64,000 nt of DNA from Muricea muricata (GCA_963855995.1 OY979730.1:682501-746500), one strand, 5' to 3'; counted from the stretch's first letter, positions 1 to 14,064 are shown. Program-made: numbers and translations. The notes: generated by a model not told the origin, from the letters alone.

Positions 1-66
1 AAATCGATAGAATACGACACTGATCGCAAGAGAACTTGAAAAAGGACTTCCTAATCGAGTTTTGAG

Positions 67-222
67 AAGGGGCAGGGGTTGAGAGGGGGCGGGGTTTGAG
101 AGGGGGCGGGGTTTAGGGGAAGGGACGGGGTTCGAGACGGGGCGGGGTTTGAGAGGGGGCGGGGTTTAGGGGGAGGGGACGGGGTTCGAGAGGGGGCGAG
201 GTTTAAGAGGAGAGCGGGGTTG
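67..222. repeat. G-rich minisatellite
   Basis: Imperfect tandem copies of a roughly 17-base unit resembling GAGAGGGGGCGGGGTTT. The + strand carries many closely spaced runs of four or more G, so it could form G-quadruplexes. It lies downstream of the paralog A stop codon. No gene is seen in it. Confidence 0.75.
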
Positions 223-1031
223 GAGGGTCGACCAATGATGTCTATTGAGGCTAAAAAGCAAATTGCAAGGCAAATCCACTAAGAAAGATTCCTGGTTGGA
301 TGGGAAAATATTCTTTTAATTCAAACTATTATGTTATATGAAATAGCGTGTACATAACGTTCGTTTGCACAGTTTCTGTATCTGTACAAGGATATATTTT
401 CATTCTAATTTAATACTACAATTAGAAAGTAATATTTCTAATAATTAACTTAAATTCACAGTTAATGAAATTAATTACAACATGTACATAAAATTATTTG
501 TGCTTTTCGAAAAAGGGCACAATTGACAATAAATTTAATGTATAAATATAGCCCCCCCCCTCCCTTGTGTTTTTTCTACAGTAAAAGTCTAGTGAACAAC
601 TAAAACGATACAGTGTGCATCTAAATTCATTGAGAAATATAGGACTGCCTCCAAATTAGAAGTGTTGATTTACTGAATGAAGACCCCCCCCCCCCCCCAA
701 CACACACATCTTTGAGCCCCAAATATGCTAACAAATACAGCATAACACTATAACAATGCTAAACACAAACGATTTTGTGGCTAAAATCCAACTACATGTT
801 GCATAAAGCAACTTTTCCAGCTTGGGCATCTCAGCCCCCCCCCCCCCCCATATTTACAGGAATTGATATTTTGGGTTAGGAGGAGATTCTAATTTTGAGA
901 CAGTCCAAAAATCTTTTTGTATTTTAAGGCTTGGTTTTGGATTAGGTTTTGTTTTTGCATTGTCTACATACAGCTATGAGCTCTGATCATGAAACTGATT
1001 TGAGTTAAAATATACAATATATCAGGTTACT

Positions 1032-4000
1032 TCAGACTACACCAATTCTGAGCTCTGGAATATGTGTTCCTGAGTCAACCATAGGCTTGGGATTTCTGTC
1101 TTGGGCAGATACCGACATGGTATCTATATCAGGATTATCTGAACCTGTTGATGACTCAGCTCGACTATCTTGGTTCGAGTGGCTGCTATCATTTGATGGT
1201 GTCCTACTCCGCATCTGATATTGTTCAGTACGACCCCTGTTAGGAGGGTTATCATCTCTGTTCCTTTGGTAAGAATTCCCTATTTTATTTAATATCCAGG
1301 GATCCTCATTTTCTTCTACAGGTGATGAGTTCTGATTTGGAGTTGATGATCCAGAATAATCACTCCCCGGTTGGCTTATCCCCAGGTTTTCGACACCGGG
1401 CATTTCACCCGGAGTATTTTCCACCTGTGTGGTATTATCCGTAACATCTTCTTGTATAGCTGTGGAGACGTCTCCATTAGCCAAGCCAGGGTAAGGAGGA
1501 GGAGGGTACTCCGGTATTTCATCCCACTCATCACTGGCTATCGTAGGTGTGAACGATTGACGTTGCAGTTGAGGGGTACCTGAACCAGAGCCTGTTAGAG
1601 AACCATGTTGATTCAATAATGCTCGTCTATGTAAGGAAAGGTGTGGTGTGGTCTCAGGGGTTCCATGGGGAGTCTCCTGGGGTGTTGGAGGGTACAAGTC
1701 AGGGCAAGCCATCACTGAAACAGAAGAGTTATTATTTACAGTGTTAAGGTCAAAGTCATTTCAGTACCTGATCAAGTCAAGCTAAAAGACCTCCTCAGCT
1801 TGCATGTAAATCAACCCAATTTGATCAATCACATATCTGTAAATTAACCACATGATTGTTGAATGGTTATATAGGTAACTCTTTTCAAGATCACAAGAGA
1901 TGAAATGGTTAAATTTCAAGTAAATGTTAAGGAGGTTTATCACTTCACTCATGTGCGATCAATGCCAACTGTTTGAATGGCTCAATAAATTCCCATTTAT
2001 CCTTTCTACCCAATTTTCTATATTTGGTTGCACAACACTGCCAAGTCGCTTGTAAACAGGATTAAAACAAGACCGTTTCAATGCCTTTGCAGATATTTAA
2101 TGAATACTCAACCCCAGACAATGTTATCATGATATACTGATGTCAAACAATTGTAGAGCTGAAAGTTATATTTTACAGCTGAAATTACCAGTGTGATGAC
2201 AAGTGGACATACACAAAGACATAGGATTATGAAAATCTAGCATAATTGAACAGTCCTTCCCAGGGATCTCGTCCCTCCCCAACGGAACTATCAAGATCAT
2301 TCTGTTTGGGGTGTTTCTGAACAGCCTTTTTGATTTACCAACAATATGAATTCTGTTGTTAAACTACCTGACAATTTCTAATCAATTTCCTGTCAAGTTT
2401 TGTTTTTTTCTCATATAAAATAAGTACCATCAAGGTTTTAGAAGTGGGAGTTGTTTCCCCTCCTACCTACTCATGTTCCAGACCCCCTCCCCCTCCCAGT
2501 GGTTATACCTGCATCATATGAGGGCGGTGCATTATCTGCAACCACATCAGGCCTGTTATCATCCTCCTCCTGACAACTGGCACTGGGTAATGTTCTGCGC
2601 CTCAAGTCTCTCTGGTTACTTCGTCTTGCTGAGATTATTGTAAGACAACTGAACAATGTAAACAGTGCAATGCATATAGCTCCTACTACCACACCAACAT
2701 ATTGTATGTCGCCAACATTTTCTGATGTTGGATCACCTAGAAGCAATTATTATTTCAAAATAATCACTTTGTAAGAAAGGTGGTCAGTGCTATCCACTAT
2801 AGTGATTTTTTCAACAATTCAACTACAAAAATACAGCAATTAATGCACTTACCATTTGGCGTTGGTAATGGTGATGGTTTCCTAACTGTAACACTTTCAA
2901 TTGTTAGTTCAGGATCATGGAAATGTGGACATGAGGTGATATTAAATGACACCTACAAAACCATCACACAATACTCATAGAAAATAGTACTCATGGATGA
3001 TTCCAATTTTTAGAAGTAAAATTCACATGAAATATATGTTTAATCAATATCTTTTTACACTGATAGAAATCAATCTCATTAGCATATAGTTAATTGTGTC
3101 CACTCTCGTGCAAAGCACTTGTATTAGAGCCCTTGTAGTAGCTGTTATTTACATTTAAATGCACATATTTAAAGCAAAGTTACAGGGTTCCAAAGTAGAG
3201 TGTATCTGAGTGTACGATGCCACTATTGTCAGTAGCGCTTTATTAAAGCCATAGACTAATTAGCCATGAATATTCTGAATGTGTCAAAATGACTGATGTG
3301 ATACAGTATGTACACTGATCTACATCTACTATGACTAATTTGAATACAGCCCACAACAGAAAAGGTAGATCCAAACTATATCACATTGTCAATAATACAT
3401 GTTAGCTGCACTATAATTTACCTTTATTGGTTGATTTGTGCTCAGAGGTGCACATTGTTCCATAGATTGACTATAACCAATGTCAAATGGAGCGCCATTT
3501 ATAAATAAGGTCAATACTGGATCATTTAGCCGATTAACAATAAAATAGATGCAAAACATTTCTTGCCCATTGCCCGTCTGTAAGTCATCATAACTTGCGA
3601 AAATTGAGGTATATGTCAGTATATTGTTGGTGTGCCTGGATATTAATCTGTAGGAAACAGTGCCTAAAATGAAAGAAAAACAAAAATAAGCAATGAGCTG
3701 CAATTCACCCTGGATTATGTTCATTTCTCTATTACTTCACTGGGTGCCACACGTGTTAATAAGATAATAAACTGTTTAATAAAAACCATATTGTAGCTGA
3801 AAAGCTGAGTTACACAATCTTATACACACGTGAGCTATCAAAATTACTCTTTACAATTTAATGTAAATACAGTCACATAATAATAGCAATATATAATTAT
3901 ATAAAACTCTTATTGTTAATCAGTGTTGTCCAGTTAAATAGTGATCAAGTGTGAAATATGTCGTTCTGATTGGTTGACAGTTTCACTAACCCTAGTTAAC

Positions 4001-6966
4001 TTTTATTATTACTTTTTTATGTGACCAGCCCTTGACAGTAAAAGCACTTAATATTTTGAAGGGCAGGTGACACACACAACCAAGATTCCCCCCCCCCCCT
4101 CCCTCCCACACAAGCACACAGAGACCAAATCATGCTGGACCCATCCCTAAGTGAACACTCCTTCATTTCAACTCCTATTTAATTATATCTGGAAATGACC
4201 AAAAAAATATTATTACCTGGATTTCCATTATCGAAATTTGCCCAGTAACATTCCTGACCACGAGCAATTTTCCAACGATCAGGGTGGTTTAGTGCTACAA
4301 CAATAAATGCATTCATGTTTTTTTTTAATTCTTGGAGCATTTATTCACAGAGGGAGGAAACCCAGTCCAGAATACCAAGAGCACAGGACATACTGGCCTA
4401 ATTAGCTTTTTCAGAGGTGAAAGTCATGAAATATTTATTTATTTATTGTGCTTCGCCTCCAAACATCATACGGTAATTCAATTAAAGAAGCTGGGATACC
4501 ACAACAGCTTAACACCAATCACAGTGGGCCCTTCACAAAATATCATTATAAATATAGAAACAGAAATAATTAATAAATTTTCGCCGACGGCTGGGTGTTA
4601 TCGTTGAGTAGGGGCGAAGAAAAAGTTGAAGTTTTCATTTAACAATAACCACCCTGAGGCGAACAATTGTTTTAGTATGATTTCATTGGTGATTATTTAG
4701 GAAAACAACAACAAATATGCTCAATGTTTCATGATAACAAAGCCATAAAACCAGTAAAAATATAAATAAATTACCATTTAGTGTGAAGATGTCTTAAGTT
4801 AAAGATGAAACGTTACTTAGTAAAAATTTATTTATATTTTTACTGGTTTTCTGGGTTTGCTAAAAGTTATATGTTGGGACATCATATTTATAGCAAGAAT
4901 TCTTTTCCCACCTGGCAAATCTCTAGCCACAATACTGTCCCATGATAGTAATACATGAGACCTTTTCATTAACACAAACAACTAACAAATATAGGGCAGT
5001 GTTGTTGTCATGTTGGTTTAAAAACTGCCAAGGTAAAATGAGCAAATATACATAAAAAGCTAAATAAAACAGTGTTGTATCAAGTGTTGCATGCCATTGT
5101 CAGCAGTGTTCTGTATGCAGTAATACTAAATATAGTAGCATTAAATCCAAGATGAATATATCCGTATGACATCTTCACCATTGCACATGTTGATTTCTTG
5201 GAATTTTTTGGAAAACTAAAACTTGTGATGTTGTGTGCAGTATTAAAATTTTGTTTCACTACAATACAAAGTTTTTTTTATGAATAAAATGTGTCAATTA
5301 ATAAATATGAATTCACTGCAAACTGCTCCAAATTATTGTAACTCTGAGTCTATTTTTCTCCTGACTTATATGCAATGACCAGCATTCACTATATGACAAG
5401 TCGTGCATGATTTTAACATATGTAATTGAGTGCATGTGCACACACTTTAAATTTTTCCTGCAGCTGATAAACAGAAACAATGACGTTAGCAGTCATTTTC
5501 ATATGCCAGAATAAAACCTGCATGCAATTTGTTATATAGTGTAAACCAGTCTTAACTCATAACTAATAACATCATTCATGATAAGTTTTATGCAACTAAG
5601 AACTACCATATAGACTCAACCACTATGTAATAAGTAAAAAAAAAGAAAAACCGATGAATTATCTATTTTATTGTAGAAAACCCACATATTTTTTAGCCTA
5701 GGAGTCCAGACCTCCCCCTGTCCTCCCTCATAAACAATTTCATCATAACAATTTGTGGGAATAAATTCTTTTCGCATCATAAGTTCATGTTCTAAAAGAG
5801 ACAAAGTTCTTTTTCATGCATCATTGGTTTTTACCTTAGGCATTAATATAATACAATATGCTTTGCCACAATAAAGTTGAAGTGGAAAGCCGTAGCGGGC
5901 TTATTTGCATGACAACATTCAGTACACCTCCTTGACAATAGAGTCATCGAAGCTCCCATGGCAGGACATGCTGAGTAATAGTGTGAATTAGCAATGAAAC
6001 GTAGTTGTGAAAATGAATTTTAAATTGCTTGCATTCGTTCAAAAGTGAAAACTTGCATAGGATTATTAACAATCTCTGCTGAACATCACACAGGATTGTA
6101 CAAATGAATTGACTTGGGCTCAAGTTTGACTTGTGCTCAGTAGTTACACAGAGTTTACAGTAGATGACCTTGTCATTCAAGCAGTGTCACACAAAACATG
6201 ATTATATTCACATGCGCACAAATTTAGAAAAAGTGTATTAACAGCAAGTCAATACAATGCCTAAAAACACAGTTTAAAATCTCGTCTTAAAACATTGGAG
6301 GCTGCTCCCACACTTGTTTGTTGATAGCAAAACACGCTTTTTAATATGTCATGTTGACATTTTTTGTGGGTGATACGCCGACATTCAAAACAAAAACACA
6401 ACATACGACCTTTCCAACCAAATATTTTAAAATCCATCCCTCCGCTGATTGACCTTTCTAAAAATTTAATTGCGACTGCGGCATACATTTCCTACGCCAT
6501 TATAAACACGTTAAATATACACATCGACAATGCGAACATATTTGGCGGTGTTAAAATTTTATAGGCGTTTGAATCGTAGGAGAAAGCCATTAAGCATATC
6601 TTGTGGTCTCATTCTGCTACTCGATATAATGGAGAAAAAAACACAAGACGCTTGACAGGTGCACGGCAATAAAGATTTATTTATTTGCCTCGACGTGACG
6701 AGAAATCGCCTGGGAAGACGGCTTGTAAGTAAATGTACACCGTATAAAGAATCATGTATTGTATGCCGAACGTAGCTGTAAAAACGTAAGAATTGGGTCA
6801 AAACACAGCGAGATTTACAAATCTGTGAATTCCGAAAAAAAGTTTGCGAATGAGTGATAAAGAAAATGTCACATTTATTGAGTTAGAGCTTACCTAGGCC
6901 TTGAGCCCGAGATATAATGAAAATTAGAACCAGGAATTTATGACACAGCACTAAGCCGTTTGACAT
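1032..6966 (-). CDS. Single-pass membrane protein with PPxY tail (paralog A)
   Basis: Eight exons on the minus strand: 6966-6894, 5791-5686, 4961-4912, 4294-4217, 3663-3422, 2952-2853, 2736-2509 and 1714-1032. All use GT-AG junctions with matching phases and give 519 residues. Exon 1 encodes a signal peptide (MSNGLVLCHKFLVLIFIISR). The ectodomain (about 22-225) has five or so Cys and matches no domain I recognise. A transmembrane helix lies at about 229-253, followed by basic residues. The cytoplasmic tail has PPSYDAVM at the exon 7/8 junction, PPPPYPGL at about 363-370, and a long Ser/Thr/Pro-rich end. PPxY motifs are known ligands of WW domains, so ubiquitin-ligase-controlled trafficking is a reasonable inference. 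The tail matches paralogs B and C in this window. The 50-base exon 3 and the exon 2 donor (GTGGGT) are the weakest parts of the model. Function is unknown. Confidence 0.8.
4747..4850. repeat. Small foldback repeat in paralog A intron 3
   Basis: Two 26-base arms at 4747-4772 and 4825-4850 are inverted copies, starting AAAACCAGTAAAAATATAAA. About 52 bases separate them. It lies inside an intron and could be a small MITE or part of a SINE. No target duplication was identified. Confidence 0.6.
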
Positions 6967-7434
6967 GACCAGCGTCCTTTCCTGAGAAAACACGATCAAA
7001 TTCTTGTTTACTCAAGTCTTGTGCCTTGCCCCTTCGATTTTATAAGATGCTCCTTTAAATCCCTTGAATAGCCAAAGACCCAAGCTAAATAGCACTTTGT
7101 ATCGGCTCGATCAGTGGGCGAAATACGACCTTATAAACATATTAGATATACTGACGTCAAAATTATTTCCATTTACAAAATAACTCAGTACAAAATCTTC
7201 ACTTCAGGAAGAAACGAATCCGCGATGCTCATATAGTTCTGGCAGCGGAAGACCAACTTCCAACGTTTTTGCGTCATGTCGTGCGAATGAAATGGACCCA
7301 GAAATTCATCGAAATTGAATGATTTTCGGTGCAAAAATAGCTTGGTCGGTCATACAGTATTTGATTTCAAAGAAGGTCTAACTAAATTGATGGGTACCCT
7401 CTTTAAGCACTTCCAGCTCAGCAATCCAAAAAAT

Positions 7435-7870
7435 TCTAATACAGACTTCTCTCTAATACAAGTACAGATATCTCTCTAATACGGAAATCTCTCTGATACA
7501 TACATCTCTGTAATGCAGATATCTGTAAAAAGCAGACATCTTTCTAATACAGATATCTCTCCAATACAGACATCTTTCAAATACAGCCCTAAGAGGCACA
7601 TCTCTCTAATAAGGACTCTCTAATGAAGACATCTCTCTAATACAGACAACTTTCTAACACAGACATCTCTCTAACACAGACATCATTCTAATACAGACAC
7701 CACTCTAACTCAGATCTCTCCAGTAATACAGATCTAGACTCTCTCTGATACAGGCAACTCTTTAATACAGATATTTCTCGATCGAATTTACATATCTCTC
7801 CCTCGCTCTCTCTCTCTCTAATACAAATCTATAGACTCTTTAATGCAGGCATCTATTTAATACAGAGATC
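7435..7870. repeat. Degenerate TCTCTCTAATACAGACA minisatellite
   Basis: Many imperfect copies of a roughly 15-20 base unit built from TCTCTAATACAGAC(A/AT). It lies 5' of the paralog A start codon, in the space between divergent genes A and B. Confidence 0.8.
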
Positions 7871-8207
7871 TGGTCATATTCAAAGTTAAACAAGCGTCAT
7901 TCAAATTAGAAAAAAAGGCACAAATGATACAAAGGTAACATCGATCTTTCAAGCTAAAGCTGAAAGCTTACTTCTTACGTGGAAGTTGAGTTCGTATCGT
8001 TTGTGAAGTGCGAATAACCTGTCGTATTTTTCAGTACCAATACTGGCAATTCGAAAAAAGACGAAATCAATGGTCTTGAAAAAAGAGCCATGTAGGTCTA
8101 AAAAAAGTATCAGAAACCACCTAAGGGTTCAATTTAGTATCAGCATAATATAAGTCATTAAAATATTGCGCTCCAGGTATTATAATCAAACTAGAAAGAA
8201 TGGATAA

Positions 8208-8576
8208 GGTCATAGCCCACACTGGAAAGTTTGGGACTTTAACGGGAGATTTCCTGCGGAAGGTAAAGTGTGAAAATTGCTAATGCGGCAAAATTCTGCA
8301 GCAGAAAAATCCGTAAAAGTCGCAGCAGGATCTGCGGCATACACAATAATATAAACAAAACTTGCGACAGAACAATACAATATATACATGAAGTATTTCA
8401 CTTCATCCATTTGTCAATTAGCGCAATGATCATGATTTGCGCCTGCAATGTGTAATAGTCAGCGCCATTGCAGTAGGAGTGTAGGACAAAAGAAAAAAGA
8501 AATGACCACGTTCACATGCGGCAGTCTCCTGCGGCAGCCGGATCATACTTTCCACTATGGGTCATAGCGCATAAAT
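8208..8576. mobile_element. Possible MITE with imperfect terminal repeats
   Basis: The left end reads CACACTGGAAAGT, and the right end reads as its imperfect inverted copy (reverse complement CATAGTGGAAAGT). GGTCATAGC occurs just outside both ends, offset by one or two bases on the left. Pattern and flanks resemble a hAT-type non-autonomous element, but the match is imperfect. Confidence 0.4.
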
Positions 8577-8999
8577 CATCAAAATATTAAGAATGAACGA
8601 GTATATAAATGCATGAATAATTATGAACGAATAATTATGCACGAGTGTATCAATGGGTAAATGGAAAAAATCTGAACTAAAAGAAAAACCCATGACATTA
8701 CAAGGCAGACTGAATTCACTTCAGTATGATAAGATTACTGTTGCCTAACGCGCGGCATTGCGCCTTTTATACAGTATTGCTTTGAGTGCCAGCTGCGCTA
8801 AGTGACTGTCTTGAGCACGCGATTGACGTATTATATTTCATTACACAATATGTTTCCAAACAAGTTATTCAAATCCCTTATTATTGCGTTGAAACGAGTT
8901 TCGTGTTCACTTGTCTGGTGAAATTTGACCCGGGTTGACATTTAAGTCCCTCTCTCGCACACACACACGTACATTGTCGTTTGACGTCCTCCTCGTACC

Positions 9000-9132
9000 C
9001 TGAGCGTTCGTGCCTTGGTACAAACGGGTTTGGCAAAGTTTCAAGCATTGAGGACTCACTACTGATATCTTAAGCATTTACTGGACGTTTTTCGGAGCGT
9101 CGTTGCTACGAGAGCGATCATTCAAAGCTATG
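9000..9132 (+). promoter_or_regulatory. Candidate 5' noncoding exon and promoter of paralog B
   Basis: The stretch is richer in G+C than its surroundings and ends AAAGCTATG followed by a consensus donor, GTAAGACG. A clear acceptor (CTTCTTTAG) sits at 15181-15189, five bases before the paralog B start codon, so an upstream exon must exist. This is the best candidate I see. Transcript evidence would be needed to link them. Confidence 0.35.
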
Positions 9133-10022
9133 GTAAGACGAATTAATTTCATTGTTTGTGCGTGTGTGAACTAGCGCGTTGTAGAGTATACTGACATGTC
9201 GTAATCTTTATTTTGCGACGTCCGAAAGCAGCCAACGAGATGTCCGTCTATGTTCGTGCGGAGAAAATAGGGACAGGGATATAACGACTTCCTCGATGTC
9301 TTTTAAACAAAAGCTTCTTACATCTTTATGCTTAGTATTTACAGCGCAGGGGCAATTGATCGTGCTCGATTCCTGCCGGCTTGCGCAAATTATTTTGATG
9401 TTGTGTTTTTTCAATGAAAACCATGTGAGTTTCATTTTGTTAGTTTGTCGCTTCGCACATCGTGAAACTGTTTAGATTGAACGCGCGAATGCGAGATCTT
9501 AGTATATTCGAAAGCAAGCAATCTTGTGTGTATGTGTGGAATAAATAGATGAATTAAACAGTAAAATTCGCGTAATGGATTCGCAAAGAGTTGGACGCAG
9601 CCGGCCGACCGAAATCGCATACAAACCATTCTCAGGCAAGTCACATGCCTATTCAAGCGCGACACGAACATTTTAATCATAGCAGATGAAAGTCATCTAT
9701 TCTTGGGGGTTTGAAGAGATAGAACTATGTCTGTACCTAAAAAAATGAGCAGAAATTTAATGTCTTGAGCAGTACTACTACGAGTCTCTCGAAGCGTTTA
9801 GATTTCGCTTATATTTTCAGGAAGTTTTATCATTCTTGACTTGCAGCTGCCGCGTTATTTTGCATCATACACAGAAGGAACTATTCGAGGCCTTGCAGGA
9901 GAAGGCGACGCGTTTAATTCTAAAGGCATGTGCTAGCTTTCACGTATGACTGTAGAGAAAAAAAGCGCTTTATCTCAATTTAATCACCGACGATAAAAGT
10001 AAAAAGAGTAAGAAACACATAA

Positions 10023-10236
10023 ACCAATACCAGCCGACAATTTCAAAAAATGTAATACAAAACATAATCCGAAGATTAGCATCTTGAAACCCAAAATATG
10101 AGTTAAGCAAGAAAATTGAGTAATTCGATTTTATTACAAAATCATCAATAAAATCGAAATATTACTTACTCAATTTTCTTGCTTAACTCATATTTCGGGT
10201 TTCAAGATGCTAATCTTCGGATTATGTTTTGTATTA
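10023..10236. mobile_element. Foldback element with 14-bp target duplication
   Basis: Near-perfect inverted arms of about 65 bases (left from 10053, right ending at 10236) carry AATACAAAACATAATCCGAA at the outer end. The 14-base direct repeat TAAGAAACACATAA flanks it at 10009-10022 and 10237-10250. About 30 bases lie between the left duplication and the left arm. It encodes nothing. Confidence 0.75.
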
Positions 10237-12223
10237 TAAGAAACACATAACTTGAGCATGTTTGCTTCAATGTTGTGACTTCGCATCCTGATACGAGTTG
10301 TATCCAGTACGAAATAAAAAACAAAACAGTATCTCACATGGTTTGGATGTTCTGTGTATCTCATTGCAATAATATAGACACAACTTAATATACTTAATTA
10401 AACAGTTTTCGCACCAAATGTCTGAAATTCAAGACAATGCGCGTATATTGCGCATTTCACGGTGTATGTTCGAAACACGCCCGCGGGAACATGTAGAGAG
10501 TAAGCGGTTAGAAAATAACAAGGAACAAATTATTTGGAACGCAACCACACCACAAAAAACCGATATATTAAATTGTTCAAATCCTCTTTGATATTATCAA
10601 GCTATTAACTATTGATAGCTTCACAATACAAAGACCACATTACCTTAGGACGTACACAGTTGCCCAAATTATCGCCAACCAATTTAGACGTACATAAAGT
10701 ACAAGTGCTTGGTTCGGCTTTTGTTCGATTCTATTCAGCATACTTGATTTAAACCAAGTTTTTAACTGGTAATATACAGAGGACAATTTCTGAGCAGAAT
10801 CGCTGCTCATTCAGTTTAGATGTTGAGTGATATTGAACTGATATGCGTGCCAAGCTGTCTGAACGAGCCTTTGTGCTATGCAATAAACTTGTTTACTGCA
10901 ATTTTACACTTCAGCACAGGCTATAGCCTTGACTTTTTCCACTGAGGAAAATATATAAATGGCACATCAAAACTAAATCGTGAAGTATATAGTGATGTGC
11001 CATTTTGATCTTCAGATCAATGAAACACCTATAAATCCCCAGCACTTGTCTGATCTGGAAAAATAGGATATTCGAGCATAAAAGCCACAAAAAACGGGGG
11101 CATTAGGTCAACAGTCTAAAACAAGCAAGAAATTTCATGGACATTTTATGATGCGGTTCGTTTTAGACCCTCTAGTTTGTCATTCACAATGCTAATTCCT
11201 CTGTCTATACTGTATTATCACAACTTATCTCGTTTTTTTTTCGATTGTCGTCATGACTAAAATGTGAGTTAGATTCATCTAGCCTTGGAGTACATATATG
11301 TCGAACATATATGTCCAGAGTTTTATCACGTAGGTATATCAGTACAAAACAGCTAAGGTTGAAAGAATACTTTATCAAAAGAAGTTTGCTTGCAAACACT
11401 CAAACCATAGCATTTTTAACGATGTAAGCAATTAAATATAAACACAACGGCGACGTTTCAAGCGACTCTTCGTGAGGAAGTTGGTGTAGCTTGTCGGGGA
11501 AGTGTTTTCGCTCGAAACCGTTCCTTTCTGTTAACTTTTAGGTATAGTTGATAAATATGATATAGGCATTTGTGTGTTAAATTTAACTGCATTTGCGACA
11601 CTGTCAACGTTTGCGATTCGTTTATTTTATTTATCGTGACATGCAACTCGACACAACGGCAATAAACAGGATGCGTTACTTATGTTGGTCACGAATATAT
11701 GTACAAAGTGGGCAAAATGTCGTGTCAGTATCCCAAAATAGGTTGCCATTGTTCCATTTTATCCTCGAATGTTCCATTTACTGTTCCAACTTTCGAAAAA
11801 ACTGAGAACAGACATGATACTTGAGTCCTTTCGAAATTGTTTCTCTGCGATGTATATTGGTTAAAAAAACCTTTGAATATCAAACTGGCAGATGAATGTC
11901 GGGTACTCGCTAGCCTATAAAGCGTGCCTAAATACTATTTTTTAAGCCAAGCAACATTAAAAGGAACGTTGAATTGTTCCTTAATACGAACATTTGTTAG
12001 ACAGCCAGATATTTTGAAAACATCCTAGTGTTCGCCTATCTTAGCAATCAATTTTCAATATATTTATTTTCTTGTTAATTTTTCGCTGTCACCTTATTCC
12101 TGAAATACAGGCTGTAGAATGCGTCCTCTTAAATATCTCTCCTCGAAACAGCCGGTTCTGACCGAGAAAGACTGAAAACATGACTATAGATATCTTCAAT
12201 GTCTCGATTGGATTTCGTATAGG

Positions 12224-12279
12224 GGATTCGCTGCAAAATGATATCGAAGTTGGATTCGCTGCAAAATGATATCGAAGTT
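12224..12279. repeat. Perfect 28-bp tandem duplication
   Basis: Two back-to-back copies (12224-12251 and 12252-12279) of a unit beginning GGATTCGCTGCAAAATGAT. The lack of differences suggests a recent event. Confidence 0.95.
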
Positions 12280-13882
12280 GGTTGTTTTATGGCAAACCCG
12301 ACATGTAGCTGTGTTTAATGCGAGTGATAAACGTATCATATGGGTCTTTCCGTGAGAGTTTTGTGTTGCTAACATCAAGCTGTTTCTGCCTTGAGTGCCT
12401 CACGTATAAAGAGACCGATGACAGTGTCACTGCACATCACATCTTTTAATGCAACCATTGACAATATCACCTGTTGTGTTTCGTGTGTGGACTTTGAAAG
12501 GCGGCTCGGACGAAGGCCAGTCAAGAGCAACACGTTGTGTGCTTTGAATAAGCGACAAACATGTAGATCGGAAAAATGAATGTACCGAACCGTCCATGAA
12601 TAGAAATTCTCGTCCATTTTAGTTGAGATCTTAAAAGTTTTTAATTGCAGTATTTGCTAATGATTTTTGAATAATCCGGAAGTCTGATGCATATATCTCG
12701 TATTTCGCTCATTATCCCGCATAAAACATTAATATGGTATTCATTAGAATTGCATTAACATGTATAGAGGCACACGCAATTTGTACCAAGAACAAATATG
12801 GTCAAACTAAAACTTTCACTAACTAAACGATACATAAACAGAGCTTTTGTAAGTTATTTAGCTGCATGGTGAATATATCGTTGTGGTTAAATATCTAATG
12901 GGTTTTGGTTCTTTAAACTGCGCTAACGAGACTCGTATATGAATTCAACTATACGACGATCACTTCCTTACTCTATCTTTTACCTAACTGTGTTTCATCC
13001 TCCCAATTGATCAATCAAGGGTCCTTGCAAGTCAGGAAAAGGCAGTGGCTGGAAGTGAAAGCCAAATATATAAACCTCTCTATCTATCTATCGTCACTAT
13101 GTCGACAACGTCTCGTTGAGAGAGATTATTTCAATCTAAAGATGATCATCTTGTTTTGCCGATAGAAAGGTGTAATGAGGCTCATTGTCAATCGAGTTCC
13201 ACTTACACAAGTGCAGAAAAACATGTAAGTCTGATAATGGAAGTCAGCAGACATAACAGGCTTCGATGTTTTTGTGTATAATGAAAACAAACTATATTTA
13301 ATCGCAGCTCCAAGTAAACATCCTGTTAGGCCGATAACTTAAGCTGGAACGTTTGTGACACTATGTTCAGTTTACGAGTCAATTTCAATAGACAGTTTCA
13401 TCCTGGAATAAGGGGCTGCATATAAGGTTGGAATGCATATTGTACATGCAGATGCAAATAATATGAGTTAGTCTTCATCATTCAAAGCAAAGAATGTGGT
13501 AAAGGGGGATAATCGGGGATAAGATGAGTCAAATTGGAATTCTGTGGCGTCATCTGGGCTTAGGACAGTAAAAATGTGTTAATTTATAACCCTTGTTGGT
13601 TTTATGTTAGGGCGGTATACTACTTTATTAAATTTTCGTGTTGACAAATATGATACAAACGGCTCTTCATGGATGGGAAAACATTTTTCGCATTACATGC
13701 GTCAAACTTACTGGACGTCTTAATTCTATGAAGCCAGACCTCACTACAGCCACATAAGCACAAAGTAAACCAAAAAAATGCTGGGAAGTGTGCGACGTAG
13801 GCACAAGCATAAGACTACGAGCATAAGCCATGGTAGGACAAAAAAAAATTTCAATAGAATATTTCCAATTCCAATACACACT

Positions 13883-14064
13883 CTGGGCCGAAACTAAAGC
13901 GCTAATTGGGGGGGGGGTGCATATTCATATATTCGCGTTCTGCCCGACGAATTTTTTTTGAAATCAACGGTAATGACAACTGATTTCAAAAGAAATTCGT
14001 CGGGCAGAACGTGAATATATGAATATACACCCCCCCCCCAATTAACGCTTTAGTTTCGGCCCTG
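13883..14064. mobile_element. hAT-like MITE with 8-bp target duplication
   Basis: A 182-base foldback element. Terminal repeats begin C(T/A)GGGCCGAAACTAAAGCG, the arms are about 80 bases, and the loop is short. Perfect 8-base duplications TACACACT lie at 13875-13882 and 14065-14072. Eight-base target sites and CA...TG ends are typical of the hAT superfamily. A G run in the left arm pairs with a C run in the right arm. Confidence 0.85.
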
